From Melampsora larici-populina 98AG31 (taxonomy: Eukaryota > Basidiomycota > Pucciniomycetes > Pucciniales > Melampsoraceae): DNA of 64,000 bases. Of the stretch, positions 21,550 through 32,862 are shown piece by piece. The notes under the pieces are model-generated. The model did not search any database. It was not told the DNA's origin and worked only from the letters and a program-made list of their open reading frames with translations. The DNA lies in contig NW_006768765.1 of the NCBI RefSeq assembly GCF_000204055.1, forward strand, positions 1,593,651-1,657,650. The letters are read 5' to 3'. Every line of letters begins with the position of its first letter. The stretch's first letter is position 1. The position numbers were made by a program, and so were the translations under genes.

Positions 21550-23493
21550 TCAAGAGAGGAAATGGGGTTTGTAGTCCATTACCAGCTGTCGTAACTTACC
21601 CGTTGTTTCGGCATTGTCCGAATCCTCCTCTACCTCCTCGCCAGTTACCTCTCCCTCCTCAGGATGGGAATTTGTTTGCTGCCATTGGGGCTGCAATCGG
21701 CAAGGGTTGTCTTTCTGTATACGACAAAGGGTTTGGAGGAAGTGCATGGTTTGGTGGTTGATGTTGAGTTGGGTTTGAAATATAAGAAGGAATCGTGTAG
21801 TTTAGGCCGTGTTTGTTTCGTTGGCCTCTTCTTTTCTTAAATTGATGAGGATCTATGTTTGAAGCCTCTCTTTTGTTTGAGCTGAGGTTGGTGCTATTGT
21901 TTCTGTTGATCAAACACTTTCAAGGTGTTAGAATAAACTGAGGGTAATTGTCTCAAATTTTGTTTTTACTTGCCTGTACAAGCCTGTCTCAGGATGTTTG
22001 AATTCGAGGCGTCCTCCCTTCGCGTGAGGGTTAGCGTCTCCTCCGTTTGCTTCTCCAAAGCGTAAGGACTTCTCTTTTGCCTGATTCTCATATTTCTGGA
22101 CATGAATTCCTATGTCTTTCATCAATCCGTTGTCTCCTCTTTTTACAAAGGTTTGTGATCTACATAAGATGTCGTAGTGCAAGGCAGTCATCCAACATTC
22201 GGTCGAACGTCTGGTATACCACGGTATTACTTTTGTCAGTTAGTTATCTGATCTTCTTACAGGTAGTAAGGGACATATTCTGTACTGACTTTATGTTTTT
22301 CACGTTCTCTATGTGAAGTTTCAGCCTCTTTGCTAGAGGAGCTTGTCCGTAGTAGCCGGCTAAGTATCTTCTAAAGAGACTCATACATTTGGACCATTCG
22401 CCAAATGATAACGTGTACTCGGAAGGGGCTTCGAGTCCTTTGTTGGATTTTACCTTAGATGAAGAAGAAGTGCTGTGGTTTTGATTGTGTTCTTCATTGT
22501 CTAGTCGAGCAAAGGTTTGGTTGAAGACTGTCAATGGGATGGATGTGTGTAGGGTCGTCATCTGTTCGGCCCAGAAGGGTTGGAGTGGAACTAGATCACC
22601 GGTTGGTGCTGATCCAATCTCTATCTCTATCGTTCCTTTTGCTTTCTTCTTTTTCGACTTTTTCGACTTCTTGGATTTCGACTTATTCTTTGACTTTTTG
22701 TCTGACTGCCTAGCTCTCGTCTTTCACAATTCTTCTTCTTTAGCTTTCTCTTTTGCGAGTTTCAGTTTCTGTTCTAACTGTTTGATATTCAACTTGTTTT
22801 CTAGACAAGGAATGAGGAAAAAATCAATCGGAAAATACATATGTTAGTTATGCAAACTATCGATGTTGGGAGGATTATGCGAGATTAACTCTAGCTAGGA
22901 TGACTATTGTCTAGTTTGTGAGTTCTGGTTCGATTTTTGAATGCGAGCTTGGCTCAAGCATTGGAGATAGGATAAATGGGGATGGGTGTGTTTAATGGGA
23001 AGAATTCTAAGAAGGGGATTTTTATGAGATGAGGTTCTAGAAAGAGGATATGACTAATGTCTCGACATTCTCTAAGTCTTTACGACTCCATTATTCTAAT
23101 GGGTAAGGGAATTTTTGGGAAGGATTGTATACCGTCTGGGCTTACTTTTATTCTTCTTCCTGCTTCTTAACTCCCTCTTCGACTTCTTCTCTTCTTCTGA
23201 TTCACTATCACTTTCTGAATTAGACTCTGAGCCTGAGGACAGTTCTTCGTCTGACGTTTCTGACGAAGTTGAAGAATCGGATGGGCTGGAACTAGATGAG
23301 TCAGAACCACTTGGTGAGTTGTCTATGAAGTCTGAGTCGGGCGAGTCGTCTGAAGAATCTTCTGATTGATTTCCAGAATCGGTTCTGATGGTCGAACCGT
23401 TTGATTCGCTTTCGGATTCGTCTTGTTCGTACGACACTTCGGGTTCGATTGCTCCGTCTTGATTCTGATCTTCTTGATCTTCTTCGTTGTTGT
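21550..23493 (-). pseudogene. gag-like gene of YR retrotransposon 1, degraded
   Basis: Minus-strand pieces resemble the intact gag of copy 2. The block at 22561-22244 (SIPLTVFNQTFARLDN, then SFGEWSKCMSLFRRYL and LHIENVKNI) matches LPLTIFNKAWQQ and HKKNVHNIF there. The block at 22191-21928 (CWMTALHYDILCRSQTF and HAKGGRLEFKHPETG) matches SWVIAFKYDLTIRKAVF and RKGGPKAGKYPYSD. The two blocks are one frame apart. A GT..AG segment of 31 nt between them would restore the frame but is too short to be a likely intron. Upstream (23480-23096) is a long Ser/Glu/Asp-rich low-complexity stretch. Downstream is a basic, Pro-rich tail (21913-21659). Confidence 0.65.
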
Positions 23494-24033
23494 CACAGGG
23501 GCCAAAATTGATGCTCACAACTATGTGAGCGTTGTAGACTTTCCTGAAGTCTCCAAAAAAGATTCATTTTGTTTCAGATCCATTCAATTCATGAGTTTGG
23601 TAGTGTTCAGGCAATCAGACTGTTTTGCTCAGATTTTGCTTGGCGTTGCTGGAGAATGCTCATTTTCATCTTGGGTGAGCATTCTGTGGGCTCAGTCTCT
23701 GAGATGAGTATTCAGGATCCACTCATGAGGCATACCCAGAACAGCTCAGAACCTCTTTAAGATGGAAACAAATTCATTTTTTTCACCACCCTTGCCAATA
23801 CATGTCAGCACTACACCACAAATTTACCTCTTTTGTTGAAATTTGGTTTGCGGGGTACCCCAGAATCACGGCCGGAACCCGGTTCAAACTCAACGGGGTT
23901 TTTAAATTCTTATTTGTTAAACCTCATGCTTTCATATCAATCTCATCGTAATCATCGTGAAAGTCTTACAGCCGTTAAAGGGTTAAACAGTAGAAAATTA
24001 CAAATTTGTGTTGCACCGAGATTTAATACGGGG
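23494..24033. other. Junction region between YR element 1 and the USP-transposon
   Basis: Begins with CACAGGGGCCAAAATTG and GATGCTCACA, an inverted-repeat end also seen at both ends of the element at 49731-51091. Its opposite end was not found, so it is a fragment. No gene is supported. Confidence 0.5.
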
Positions 24034-24395
24034 GGTTGGAATTTTACACCGACCCATTTACACCGGATTTTCCGGTGTAAAATTAAAAAAAACCCATTAA
24101 GTGCAATTTTACACCGTATCCAATTTTTTTCAGTCAGTGTAAATAAATTAAGTGTAAAGGATACGGTGTAAAAGTCATGTACCCGGGGTACACATTTATT
24201 TTTACACCGGACTTTTTACACCGGAACATACGGTGCAAAAACATCAGGTGTAAAAATAAATATATGCCGGGTAAGCACATTTTTACACCGATCCAACCTT
24301 TACACCGAGATATTCGGTGTAAAGCACTAAGTGGAAAAGTCAATTTATACTGTTACAAAGTATAAATTTACACCACATCAATTTACACCGGGTCC
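24034..24395 (+). repeat. Left TIR with a motif array
   Basis: About fifteen copies of TTTACACCG(G) or its complement within about 360 bp, plus a GTACCCGGGGTAC palindrome near 24180. The order of motifs and spacers matches the right TIR in inverse orientation. The repeats are probable transposase-binding sites (inference). Confidence 0.85.
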
Positions 24396-24907
24396 AAAAC
24401 TTGAAAGAAGTCACTCTCATGTGAAAATATTCACACCTGTCGCGCCCAATGACCATGATTAATTACACAAATACAAAGATGACAATGAGGAAACTAGGAA
24501 AAGATGAAAATATGAAAAGAAATTGACCATCATTATGATTACAATTATGATGAGAACTTGAAAGAAAAAAAAAGGAAATAAGTAGTGACCATTATTATTT
24601 ACAAATAAGAATTAAAAAAGAAAAAAGAGAAAACAGAAAATATAACATAACCAATCATAAGTCAAAATAAAATTCCAAAAGAAAGAATAGAAAAATTAGA
24701 GATAGAGAAAAGTAACAGAAATTCGTACCAAAAAAATATGGCAGAGATAAATATAATTATATCTGAGGACTGAAAAAGAAAAGATAGACAAACAGAAGGA
24801 ATGGAAAGACTGACAAGGAAGGGATAGAAAGATTAAAAAGGAGAATACAATACACAGAGACAAGAATCAAAAAAGGAGGTAAATAAAAAAAGAAATAGAA
24901 AACATGA
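24396..24907. other. Non-coding 3' flank inside the element
   Basis: Very A-rich on the plus strand, no open frame. It lies between the left TIR and the 3' end of the transposase gene. Confidence 0.5.
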
Positions 24908-27900
24908 TCAAACCTTTTTTACCCCACGTTTTGCTCTGACAGCTCTGGCTCTGCCAGCCTTAGTGGTGGGTTGCCCGGCTTGATCATCTTCCCCTGCTGG
25001 TTGTGACTTTTGGGACCTTTTTGCTGATTAGAAAAAGAAAAGTAGTAAGTAAAGGAATGCATGATGACTTTTTTAACTATAAACTTACGCTTCTTAACCA
25101 AAGTCTCTTTGTTGTTTAGATCAGCTCCTCCTTCTCCATCACCAGCTAGTTTTTCCGTTGATGGTATACGTGGCGCTAACTTGAGCTTGATCTTGAAAGA
25201 TTGGGTAGGAGGCTGATTGTCGTGGTTGTTGTTATGATGATTTTCCACCATTTCCTCCTGATGTTCTTCCGGAACTTCCTCCTGATGTTCTTGCACAACT
25301 TCAACAACCTCTTCAAGAGAGGGAAGGCCACCACCTACAGGAAATCCCTCCAAAGGCATCGTGAAAGGTATAAGGGTGTGTTTTTGTGGAAATTCCTTCA
25401 TCAAATCACGTATTGATGAGGCAATACGAGAGCGCTCGTGATTAAAAGGGATTCGTGAATAACAAAGCCAGCTGGTTTGTGCATCACACCCACCAATTGA
25501 GGTGATATTGCGGCTCAACAATTGAGCAAAGCCACCGTTCTGAAGTTCGTCGTAATGCCAAACACCCAAAATTCCTTCTACATCACGCACTACCTTGCAC
25601 CAGTAGTGTAAGCCACCCCAATACCCGCGTGTCATCAAGCAATACTCCACATCACCTACTATAATTCTTGATGGCCAGTTAGTATTATTCTGGAAATCCG
25701 CACGTGCAGATGCTTCCAAACCAGCTATCCCTTCCAGAAGGAAATATAGGTGCAAAGGCGCCAATTTTGGGTTGCTAGTGAGATCAATCTTGACATTCTC
25801 TACGAGTGTGGTGAGATTCTGAGGCGGTGAAGCTTGAATTACGCAATCGGATTCGTCCTCGTTGTTGTCCTCGGGATGGCACTTGCGGCATACGAGTCTA
25901 CTGTCCGTAGAAAGGCCTTCAGACATTAACAGATCAATCATCAAGCCTACTTCATCGTAAGAAAGACCAGCGTCGGTGAAGTTGTAAGGAAACAAAGCCT
26001 GGCAAGCTCTTGTTTTACTTTCAACTCTAGTATGTTTGGCGTCGGCAGGACAGATGTGAGCCTTAATAAATGGAACTTCAAACAAAGGCCTAAGAGAATG
26101 TCGACCAGGGCGTAGGAGCCTTTCCATGAACTGGTCAGCTGATGCCATTTCGTCCGGTTGATAGGATGTCGGGGTTCGAAGAGTGTTGTGTAGGAGATTC
26201 TGGTGAGATGAGAGGAGCCTGCCAAGGTTCTTTCCTTGGAGTTGCGCAGTACATCTTTTAGTGAGATGCTGATATAGTACATGGACCAGTCCGCTGCCAT
26301 TGACAGAACCGAAATCGCTCCATAAAGGCCCAAATAGAGCATATAGAGACTCAAGGGTTGAGCTCTGCCAACATCTGTTGGTAGTACCTGGTCGTGTACC
26401 TTTAGTATACGACTGATAGGTGGTTAAAGCTGCTCGATTGACGTTTTGAGAGCCTCTGGGACGTCCTGGAGTGCGGGTTGACGCCTTAGTCTTTTTGGTA
26501 TTACCAAGAAGTTCGTCGGTGGTGTCGGGAGGCCGGCCGTCGTTCTTGAAATAGCGGCGTTTGGTGGGCTTAGGCATTCCTAATCCTTTAACGAGTTCCT
26601 CCCAATTCTTCTGTGACGATCCGTAGGCGATGGAAACCCCTTTTTGAGCATTTTGATAATCTCTTTCTAGACTTTGGACAAAGGCTAGTAATTGAATGAA
26701 TCCCGCGATGATGCTGCATTTGCCTTTCCTGATATATTGATACATTTAATGAATCAATATGAAATCTTCTTCAGATAATGTAATAATAAAAATTTAAAGT
26801 ATAGTGAGGTGACTTACGACAACAAGTAATAGACCCTGTGCATAGATTCTTGACCGTTTGTGGTTGAGTGTAATTTTTTTTTGATCTCTTTGACTGTTAA
26901 TAATTTTTCTCCATCACTTTTGTTGTCAGATAATGGTGGATCGTCCAAAGGCATCCTCTTCCTACCAGGAAAAAGCATGGCTTGGGTATCGGCGGTGCAC
27001 CACCAATCAAGCCACTTTTTTGCATTCGGAAATTCCAAGAAGAGCTTTGCAAATTTCATTTCGAGAGTATTACCAGGTGTATCGGGTTTGAGCAAAGCCT
27101 TGCATTTGGCTTCCCAATCGTCCTGAATGAATACAACTCAAACATCAGCCTGGTGTGATAGTGAGCAAAGGTTTATATTGCTTACCTTCAAGTCAAAACG
27201 CACAATGCTTCGATTTTTCTTGAGGCGGGTGACGGCCTGGGAAAAATGTTGACTGCAGCCGTGTAGTTTGGATAGTGCGACGTCTCGATCCACGTTAAAG
27301 ACCTCCATGTAAGCACTCATAAGTCCCACTTTCTGAGCCTGGGAGAAGTCCACGATTTGTTCAGTTAAGTTGTTCTTCTGCTCGTCCGACTTTGCTGTAT
27401 CTTTAATCTGTTGTAATAAAGTCTTAAAATGAGATTTGTAATGATCCTTGGAGAGGCCATTCATCCACGTGAGAAGTACTGGTACGAAGCGTTCGATTTT
27501 TTCACAATACATTGAAGTTGTCATCAGATAACCGTGATTGAAAAACCTATAGGTTACGTCGGATAGAAGGCCACCTTCGTAAGATACACCATTCTCCTCA
27601 TGAACTAGCACTTCTGACATCCATTTGCTTTGGAAAGAAATATGTATGTCTTCGACTTTTAGGGATTCAGACACTATTCGCATGCCATTACTAAAAAGAC
27701 AGGGTCAGCCAAAAGAAAATAAACCAGAAATTAAATCATGGGCACGTACGTGGTCCAATGAATTAACTGAAGGAGCCATCTATCGCCCCCGTCTTTGTCC
27801 TTTGAATCCGGCATCAATCCAGCTTCCACCAGAAATAATCGTCGCAAGTACCCAAGGCGGTCCGCATTTCCAAATGAAGGATGTACATCCACCACAGTTC

Positions 27901-29211
27901 GGATAGGATCAGTGCCTGCATGAGCGCGGCCAACCTAAATGTGAACATTGAGTCAGAATGATGATTTTATCTTATACAAAAAATTGTTGATATACATTAC
28001 CTTTAATCCCAAAGGTCCTGTCTTGGGGTCATTGACGACCATGTCCTTCAGCTGGCTCTTAGACATAGGATCCGCCTTTTTCGCCTCAGGCCAAACATGC
28101 CGGTGATCACCTTGATGTTGCAGTATACGCCACGGGTTTTCTGTCTTCTCTTCGTCAAATTGACATCGCGCAGAGCACTCGATGTGCACCTGAAGCCCTT
28201 CACAGCTACTGATAGGGCATGGTTCGCACCTGGCAGATCCAAAATCAATATGAGAAACATAAGTATTGGAATGATTATACTTATGTCAAATAAGCAAATC
28301 ACAACTTACCGATTTAAGAGTTTTTCAATCATTTTGTGGCCGGTTGGAGGTGAACCAGCAAAAGGGCAACCAGTGTTGGAACATTTCATCACCCTGAGGC
28401 AGGTGAATCATAAGATTTTCCAATATTTATGAGAGGAATCGGTCTTCATCGTGTGCGTCCAACCGACGAATCCGAAGTTCTTCACCTTTTCATCAGGTGG
28501 GCATACAAAAACCGTATCTCCATTGGGGTACTTAGGATACCCTTGTGCATCGACTACAGAACCAAAGTCGATAAAGGTGGTATGCTGGGATTTATCAGTT
28601 ATCAGCTGGAGTTGTGGCCGTTTGACCAGGTGGGTTACATTTTCAGAATGAGTTTCTGAGATGGCATCGTCTGGAATTGAATTTGATGAGCGGCGCTTCC
28701 TCTTCCTGCCCTTCTTCTTTGATTTTGTCTGTTCTTGGCGATAAGAAAGATCTTCGGCTTCGTTATCAATTGGTGAAGGGATTTGATGATGCTTCTTCTT
28801 GGATTTCTTAGAATTAAGAGGTGATCCAGATTCTGATCTTTCGAATTGACTTCTTTCGAGTTGATTTTGTTTTTCCTTTGAATTCTTCGATTTCTTCTTA
28901 CTTTTTGACTTTTTCACAATCTTGGTCTTCAAACTTGGCGTAGGGGAATCGGAGTCTGTCATGGTGACAAGGTCTGAGCTCGATAACGTGATACCTGAGC
29001 TAGAAGGACCGATTTGGCTAGATCTGAGAGGAGTCGATGGAATGAAATTAAGCCGACGATGAGGAGTCGATGGAATGACACTCGATGGTCTATCTTTTGT
29101 AGGATCAAGATGATTCGAGGGTGACAGATTATCTGTCAAATGACCTCCTTTCAAACTAGACAGGTCACATCCTTCCTCTCCAGCGGAGAGGGAATGTACT
29201 TGGCCCATCAT
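24908..29211 (-). pseudogene. Zinc finger - MULE/KDZ-like transposase - USP-like protease fusion (1293 codons, one internal stop)
   Basis: Minus-strand exons 29211-28310, 28229-28001, 27934-27750, 27690-27186, 27122-26818, 26728-25089 and 25023-24908 join in frame through six GT..AG introns. Residues 1-200 are disordered and Lys/Ser-rich with nuclear-localisation-like runs. Residues about 230-350 form a Cys/His zinc finger resembling FLYWCH/WRKY-GCM1 types (KCSNTGCPF, then CSARCQF and HQGDHRHVW). The transposase core has D483 (GLLSDVTYRFF), D553 (IVDFSQAQKVG), a C-x-x-H motif (C584, H587) and E699 (STTNGQESMH). An AT-hook follows (GRPRGS, residues 797-802). The C-terminal part reads as a USP peptidase: Cys828 in NRCWQSSTLESL, a CRKC pair, His1083 in GGLHYWCKV and Asp1102 in WHYDEL. 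Codon 268 is TGA (complement of 28408-28410) inside the zinc finger, probably from CGA. The rest of the frame is open. Confidence 0.85.
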
Positions 29212-29479
29212 TGGGTCACAGAAAGAATAATGTGTTGAAAAGATGACGAAATGGGAATGAAAGTATTTGCAACTTGTCAAATACGAGTGAGAGTGACCTT
29301 TAAAGTCTAAAGTCCTCGCTTGGAAGTCAACCATCAAGAAGCCCTTCTTCCACTCTCACGGATGATATGTGGGTATCTTGTTTGTTTGGACGCAAGAGTT
29401 TATATCTTTCGATCACTTGCATGTATTTGCGTCTGATATTTACGATATCAGGTAGGTATTTTCATGCGATGTTAGTTGA

Positions 29480-29818
29480 TGAATCGGTGTAATAAGTGTC
29501 GGTGTAAAACTCAACTTCAAGCGTGAGGTTTGGGATTTTTACATTGTACCCTTTTACACCGGAAAATGTGGTGTAATGGGGTTCGGTGTAAAAGTCGAGA
29601 TTACCAGGGTACCCGGGATTTTTACACCGGACCACTTTACACCGCATTATCCGGTGTAAAAATAAATATGTACCCCGGGTACATTACTTTTACACCGTAT
29701 CGATTACACTTAATTTATTTACACTGTCTCAAAAAAATTGGATACGGTGTAAAATTGCACTTAATGGGTTTTTTTTTTAATTTTACACCGGATGGACTTT
29801 ACACCGGATAATCCGGTG
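29480..29818 (-). repeat. Right TIR with a motif array, truncated
   Basis: Inverse copy of the left TIR, again dense in TTTACACCGG and CCGGTGTAAA. It stops at CCGGTG (29818), directly against the B repeat of the next element. Confidence 0.85.
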
Positions 29819-30309
29819 TCCACTTTTTCACTAGGTAATTCCTATAGTGTGTACACATTTGATAAAGAATTAGATAATTTACCTTTTTATTATCTAATTT
29901 TTATCTAGATAGCCCCGGCTATTACGCCCCGGGCTATCAGTGTTCGGGTTTTGCTTAGAAAAACCCCTTTTATTCTTTGAAACCTTTTATGGAAAAGTTT
30001 CAAAGAATTACTGAAAGAGTATAATCGATACAAGTCTACCAAGTTATCGAAGACATTTCCGATAACTTGAAGATCGTTAAGACTAATGGATAGCATAATA
30101 GATTCTTTCCAGCATTAGCTGATGTAAATCTATTAGCTAAATGCTTCTCGTATTTAATCAGATAATTCTATTTATCATTATTAAGAAGTACGTGAAGAGT
30201 CATAAGACTTGTATATGATTGACTCGGGGGTCTAAGAACACACTAGAGGGGTGAATAAATGTTTGATTCAAGTATAGAATTGAGAATTCTGGTTTAGTTT
30301 TAATATACC
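29819..30309 (-). repeat. Split direct repeat B, outer copy (YR element 2)
   Basis: 491 bp, identical in length to 30854-31344; the only difference I noticed is ACACATTTG here versus ACACGTTTG there. Confidence 0.92.
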
Positions 30310-30411
30310 ATACCATTACCAGTAATTCTCTGGTATATCAAATCTGTTTACGGAAATCATATTGATCGAATTCCTTAACTTATTTGTTTTTGCATGGGAG
30401 GGTGGGACGGC

Positions 30412-30853
30412 ATAAAAAATTGGTAATAGGAATCTTAGAAGATCTAATCAAAAGATTAATAATTGATTTGTCCAGAAGTTGAATTCTTAATTTTCGATAG
30501 ATGTTCTAGCAGTGAAAAAGGATTTAAGAATATAATAAGATAATATTTTTAAATAGATAAGCGGATGAGGGACAATGGTAATTGATCTTATCTTGCTCTC
30601 TATATAATCCAGACATGTTAATTGTGAGATTAGCATGGCATTGATTCCCAGATAGTTTTTGTAACTAGTCTAGACCCTTATTCTTATCATGGTCACAATC
30701 TCGATGAAATTATAATTGATGGTCTCGTAGGATTGGACTAGCTAAACTATTAGGATTAAAAACTGGATTATATTTTAAAGTACATTTTAAACGACATTAC
30801 TCGTAGTCGTGGACACCGCCCACCTACGTCGTACCTCCTCCGGAAAACTATCA
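30412..30853 (-). repeat. Split direct repeat A, inner copy (YR element 2)
   Basis: 442 bp, near-identical to 36593-37034. It starts ATAAAAAATTGGTAATAGG and ends GGAAAACTATCA. Confidence 0.92.
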
Positions 30854-31344
30854 TCCACTTTTTCACTAGGTAATTCCTATAGTGTGTACACGTTTGATAA
30901 AGAATTAGATAATTTACCTTTTTATTATCTAATTTTTATCTAGATAGCCCCGGCTATTACGCCCCGGGCTATCAGTGTTCGGGTTTTGCTTAGAAAAACC
31001 CCTTTTATTCTTTGAAACCTTTTATGGAAAAGTTTCAAAGAATTACTGAAAGAGTATAATCGATACAAGTCTACCAAGTTATCGAAGACATTTCCGATAA
31101 CTTGAAGATCGTTAAGACTAATGGATAGCATAATAGATTCTTTCCAGCATTAGCTGATGTAAATCTATTAGCTAAATGCTTCTCGTATTTAATCAGATAA
31201 TTCTATTTATCATTATTAAGAAGTACGTGAAGAGTCATAAGACTTGTATATGATTGACTCGGGGGTCTAAGAACACACTAGAGGGGTGAATAAATGTTTG
31301 ATTCAAGTATAGAATTGAGAATTCTGGTTTAGTTTTAATATACC
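30854..31344 (-). repeat. Split direct repeat B, inner copy (YR element 2)
   Basis: 491 bp. It abuts the inner A copy without a single base between. Confidence 0.92.
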
Positions 31345-31444
31345 TCTACTCGGGTTGAAAGCCTGAGCCTCTAAAACGAAACCCCAATTCTTTCATCCCG
31401 ATGTGCATCCTGACTTTGTTGACCCACATAAAGTCCTTCTTTCA

Positions 31445-32513
31445 TCAATCGTGTAATTTATATTTGTTTAATTCTATCAACAAGCTTTTAGTCTTAATCA
31501 ATTCTTCATGTGAGTAGGACTTTATATAAAATTTCCACGAGTCGGATTTCCACCTTCCAATCTGACATATCTCTTCTATTGGGATTCCTAAGGCGAATCT
31601 TAGTGAAGCTCCTCCTACTCTAAAGGAGTGCCCCGTTAACCCTTTATGACCACTTTCTTCCCATATCTGTTGGCAAGTCGTCATAATCATCTCTTTCGTT
31701 AGGAGTATTCTAGCTGAATTTTCTACGTAACTAAATAGAGGATCTTCTGTACTTGAAGTTCTTTCTAATCTCCTTCTTAGCGCGGCCACTGGACATAAAA
31801 ATGTGGTTCAAACGTTTTACTTGTAGAATTTGGATTTCACCTGGCATCGCTGTTTTTGCACCTCCTAAAGAAATAAAACCTTCTTCTGCTTCATTCTCCC
31901 CAATTATTGTTGCATCTGTTGCCTTTATAATCTCTGTCGAGTCTCTTTTGTTCCCTGTCATTTCTCCTAGTCTTGCTAAGCTCCAGAATGTACATAAGAT
32001 TGTATCTAGGATTGCTAGATGTTTCTCTCCTTTGTTAATTAATTTTGGAATTAAATCTAATAGATGTTCTAAGTGAACTGGCCTCTTTTCCATCGTTTTT
32101 GGCATCGAAACGTCGATTTTCTTTGATGCCTTCAAACTCAATCTTATTATTTCTTCTTTTACTTTGGGGAAGTCTTCATTATGATATAAGTGCCACGCTT
32201 TAAGACCGTAAAGATATTTCTCCAGAGTTTGTGCCATTATGTCTTCTTTCTTCGGGCCTTTATTCGTCCTTCCGGCCCAAACGCAGAATTCATAAATCTC
32301 TTCTTTCGATGCTGGTAAATTTAAAGGATCCATAATTTGTTCTCTTCTGAATTTCAAAAATTTTCTTACTGCGCCGTTGTAGCTAATGAGTGTGTTCCAT
32401 TTCCAACCGTTTAAGATGTGTTGTTGAAAATTGTTGAAATAAATTTTCTCGTCTCCTCTGCTCAAAAATTGTGAAATTCCTTTGAGATTTTTGAGTTCTT
32501 CCGGTGAAATCAT
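31445..32513 (-). pseudogene. Tyrosine recombinase of YR retrotransposon 2, one frameshift
   Basis: Homologue of the 352-aa recombinase at 18048-19106. The frame from 32513 gives the core-binding domain (GWKWNTLISYNGAVRKFLKF) and the first catalytic Arg (FWSLARLGEM). It passes GGAKTAMPGE, then goes out of frame at a run of five A (31797-31801, plus strand). The other frame continues with CPVAALRRRLE, GHSFRVGGASL (H-x-x-R) and GRWKSDSWKFYIKSY (Trp and the likely nucleophile Tyr). A single-base indel explains the break. It may be real or an assembly error in a homopolymer, since the nearby gap shows this region assembled poorly. Confidence 0.85.
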
Positions 32514-32862
32514 TTTAAAAAACTTAGCTACTCCGTAATTTCTTTCAACAAAATTTCAGTAATTGGATCATTTCGTTTTCCCATCAAAAAGGGTTCAAAA
32601 GAGAAAATCTTTCTTGAAACTTCTCTCCCCTTGTTTCATTTGGGTTCGAAAGAAAAAAATTTTCTTGAAACATCTTCCCCTTGTTCTACTTGCAATTTAG
32701 CATGAATTGAACGTTTGTATGATACATCTTCGATTTACATCATGATTTTAATATTCACAACACTCTTGGTACATCTTCACATATTAAACGTTACAACGGG
32801 GAATTTACAAATGATGGGGATTTTATCAGCATATGACCTCTGCGTTTATCACGCTCCTGCGT

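Larger units (their letters stand above)
16711..23493 (-). mobile_element. YR (Ngaro-like) retrotransposon copy 1, degraded
   Basis: Read on the minus strand, a broken gag is followed by reverse transcriptase/RNase H, a tyrosine recombinase, and then B - A - B repeats. The order of genes and repeats matches copy 2 (29819-37034). The two B copies are 236 bp each (16711-16946 and 17569-17804) with a 622-bp A segment between them. The second A copy expected upstream of gag is not seen. There the element meets a foreign terminal motif (CACAGGGGCCAAAATTG, from 23494), so the upstream end seems lost. YR retrotransposons use a recombinase instead of a DDE integrase and leave no target duplication. 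Confidence 0.8.
24034..29818 (-). mobile_element. TIR transposon carrying a transposase-USP fusion
   Basis: About 5.8 kb. The ends (24034-24395 and 29480-29818) are inverted copies of each other and are full of TTTACACCGG motifs in both orientations. Between them is one long minus-strand gene of seven exons (29211-24908). Outer limits are approximate. On the right the TIR is cut off where the Ngaro-type retrotransposon begins at 29819, and the sequence beyond 37034 does not obviously continue it. No target duplication can be read for this reason. The transposase motifs place it in the MULE/KDZ group of RNase-H-fold transposases. Confidence 0.82.

Noticed and set aside
22200..22255. Possible 31-nt intron in the gag of YR element 1
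   Set aside because: It restores the frame but is too short for a usual intron, and this gene has other lesions; a frameshift is simpler.
23096..23518. Ser/Asp/Glu-rich open frame as an independent host gene
   Set aside because: It continues the degraded gag of the YR element, and its first residues come from a foreign MITE end at 23494.
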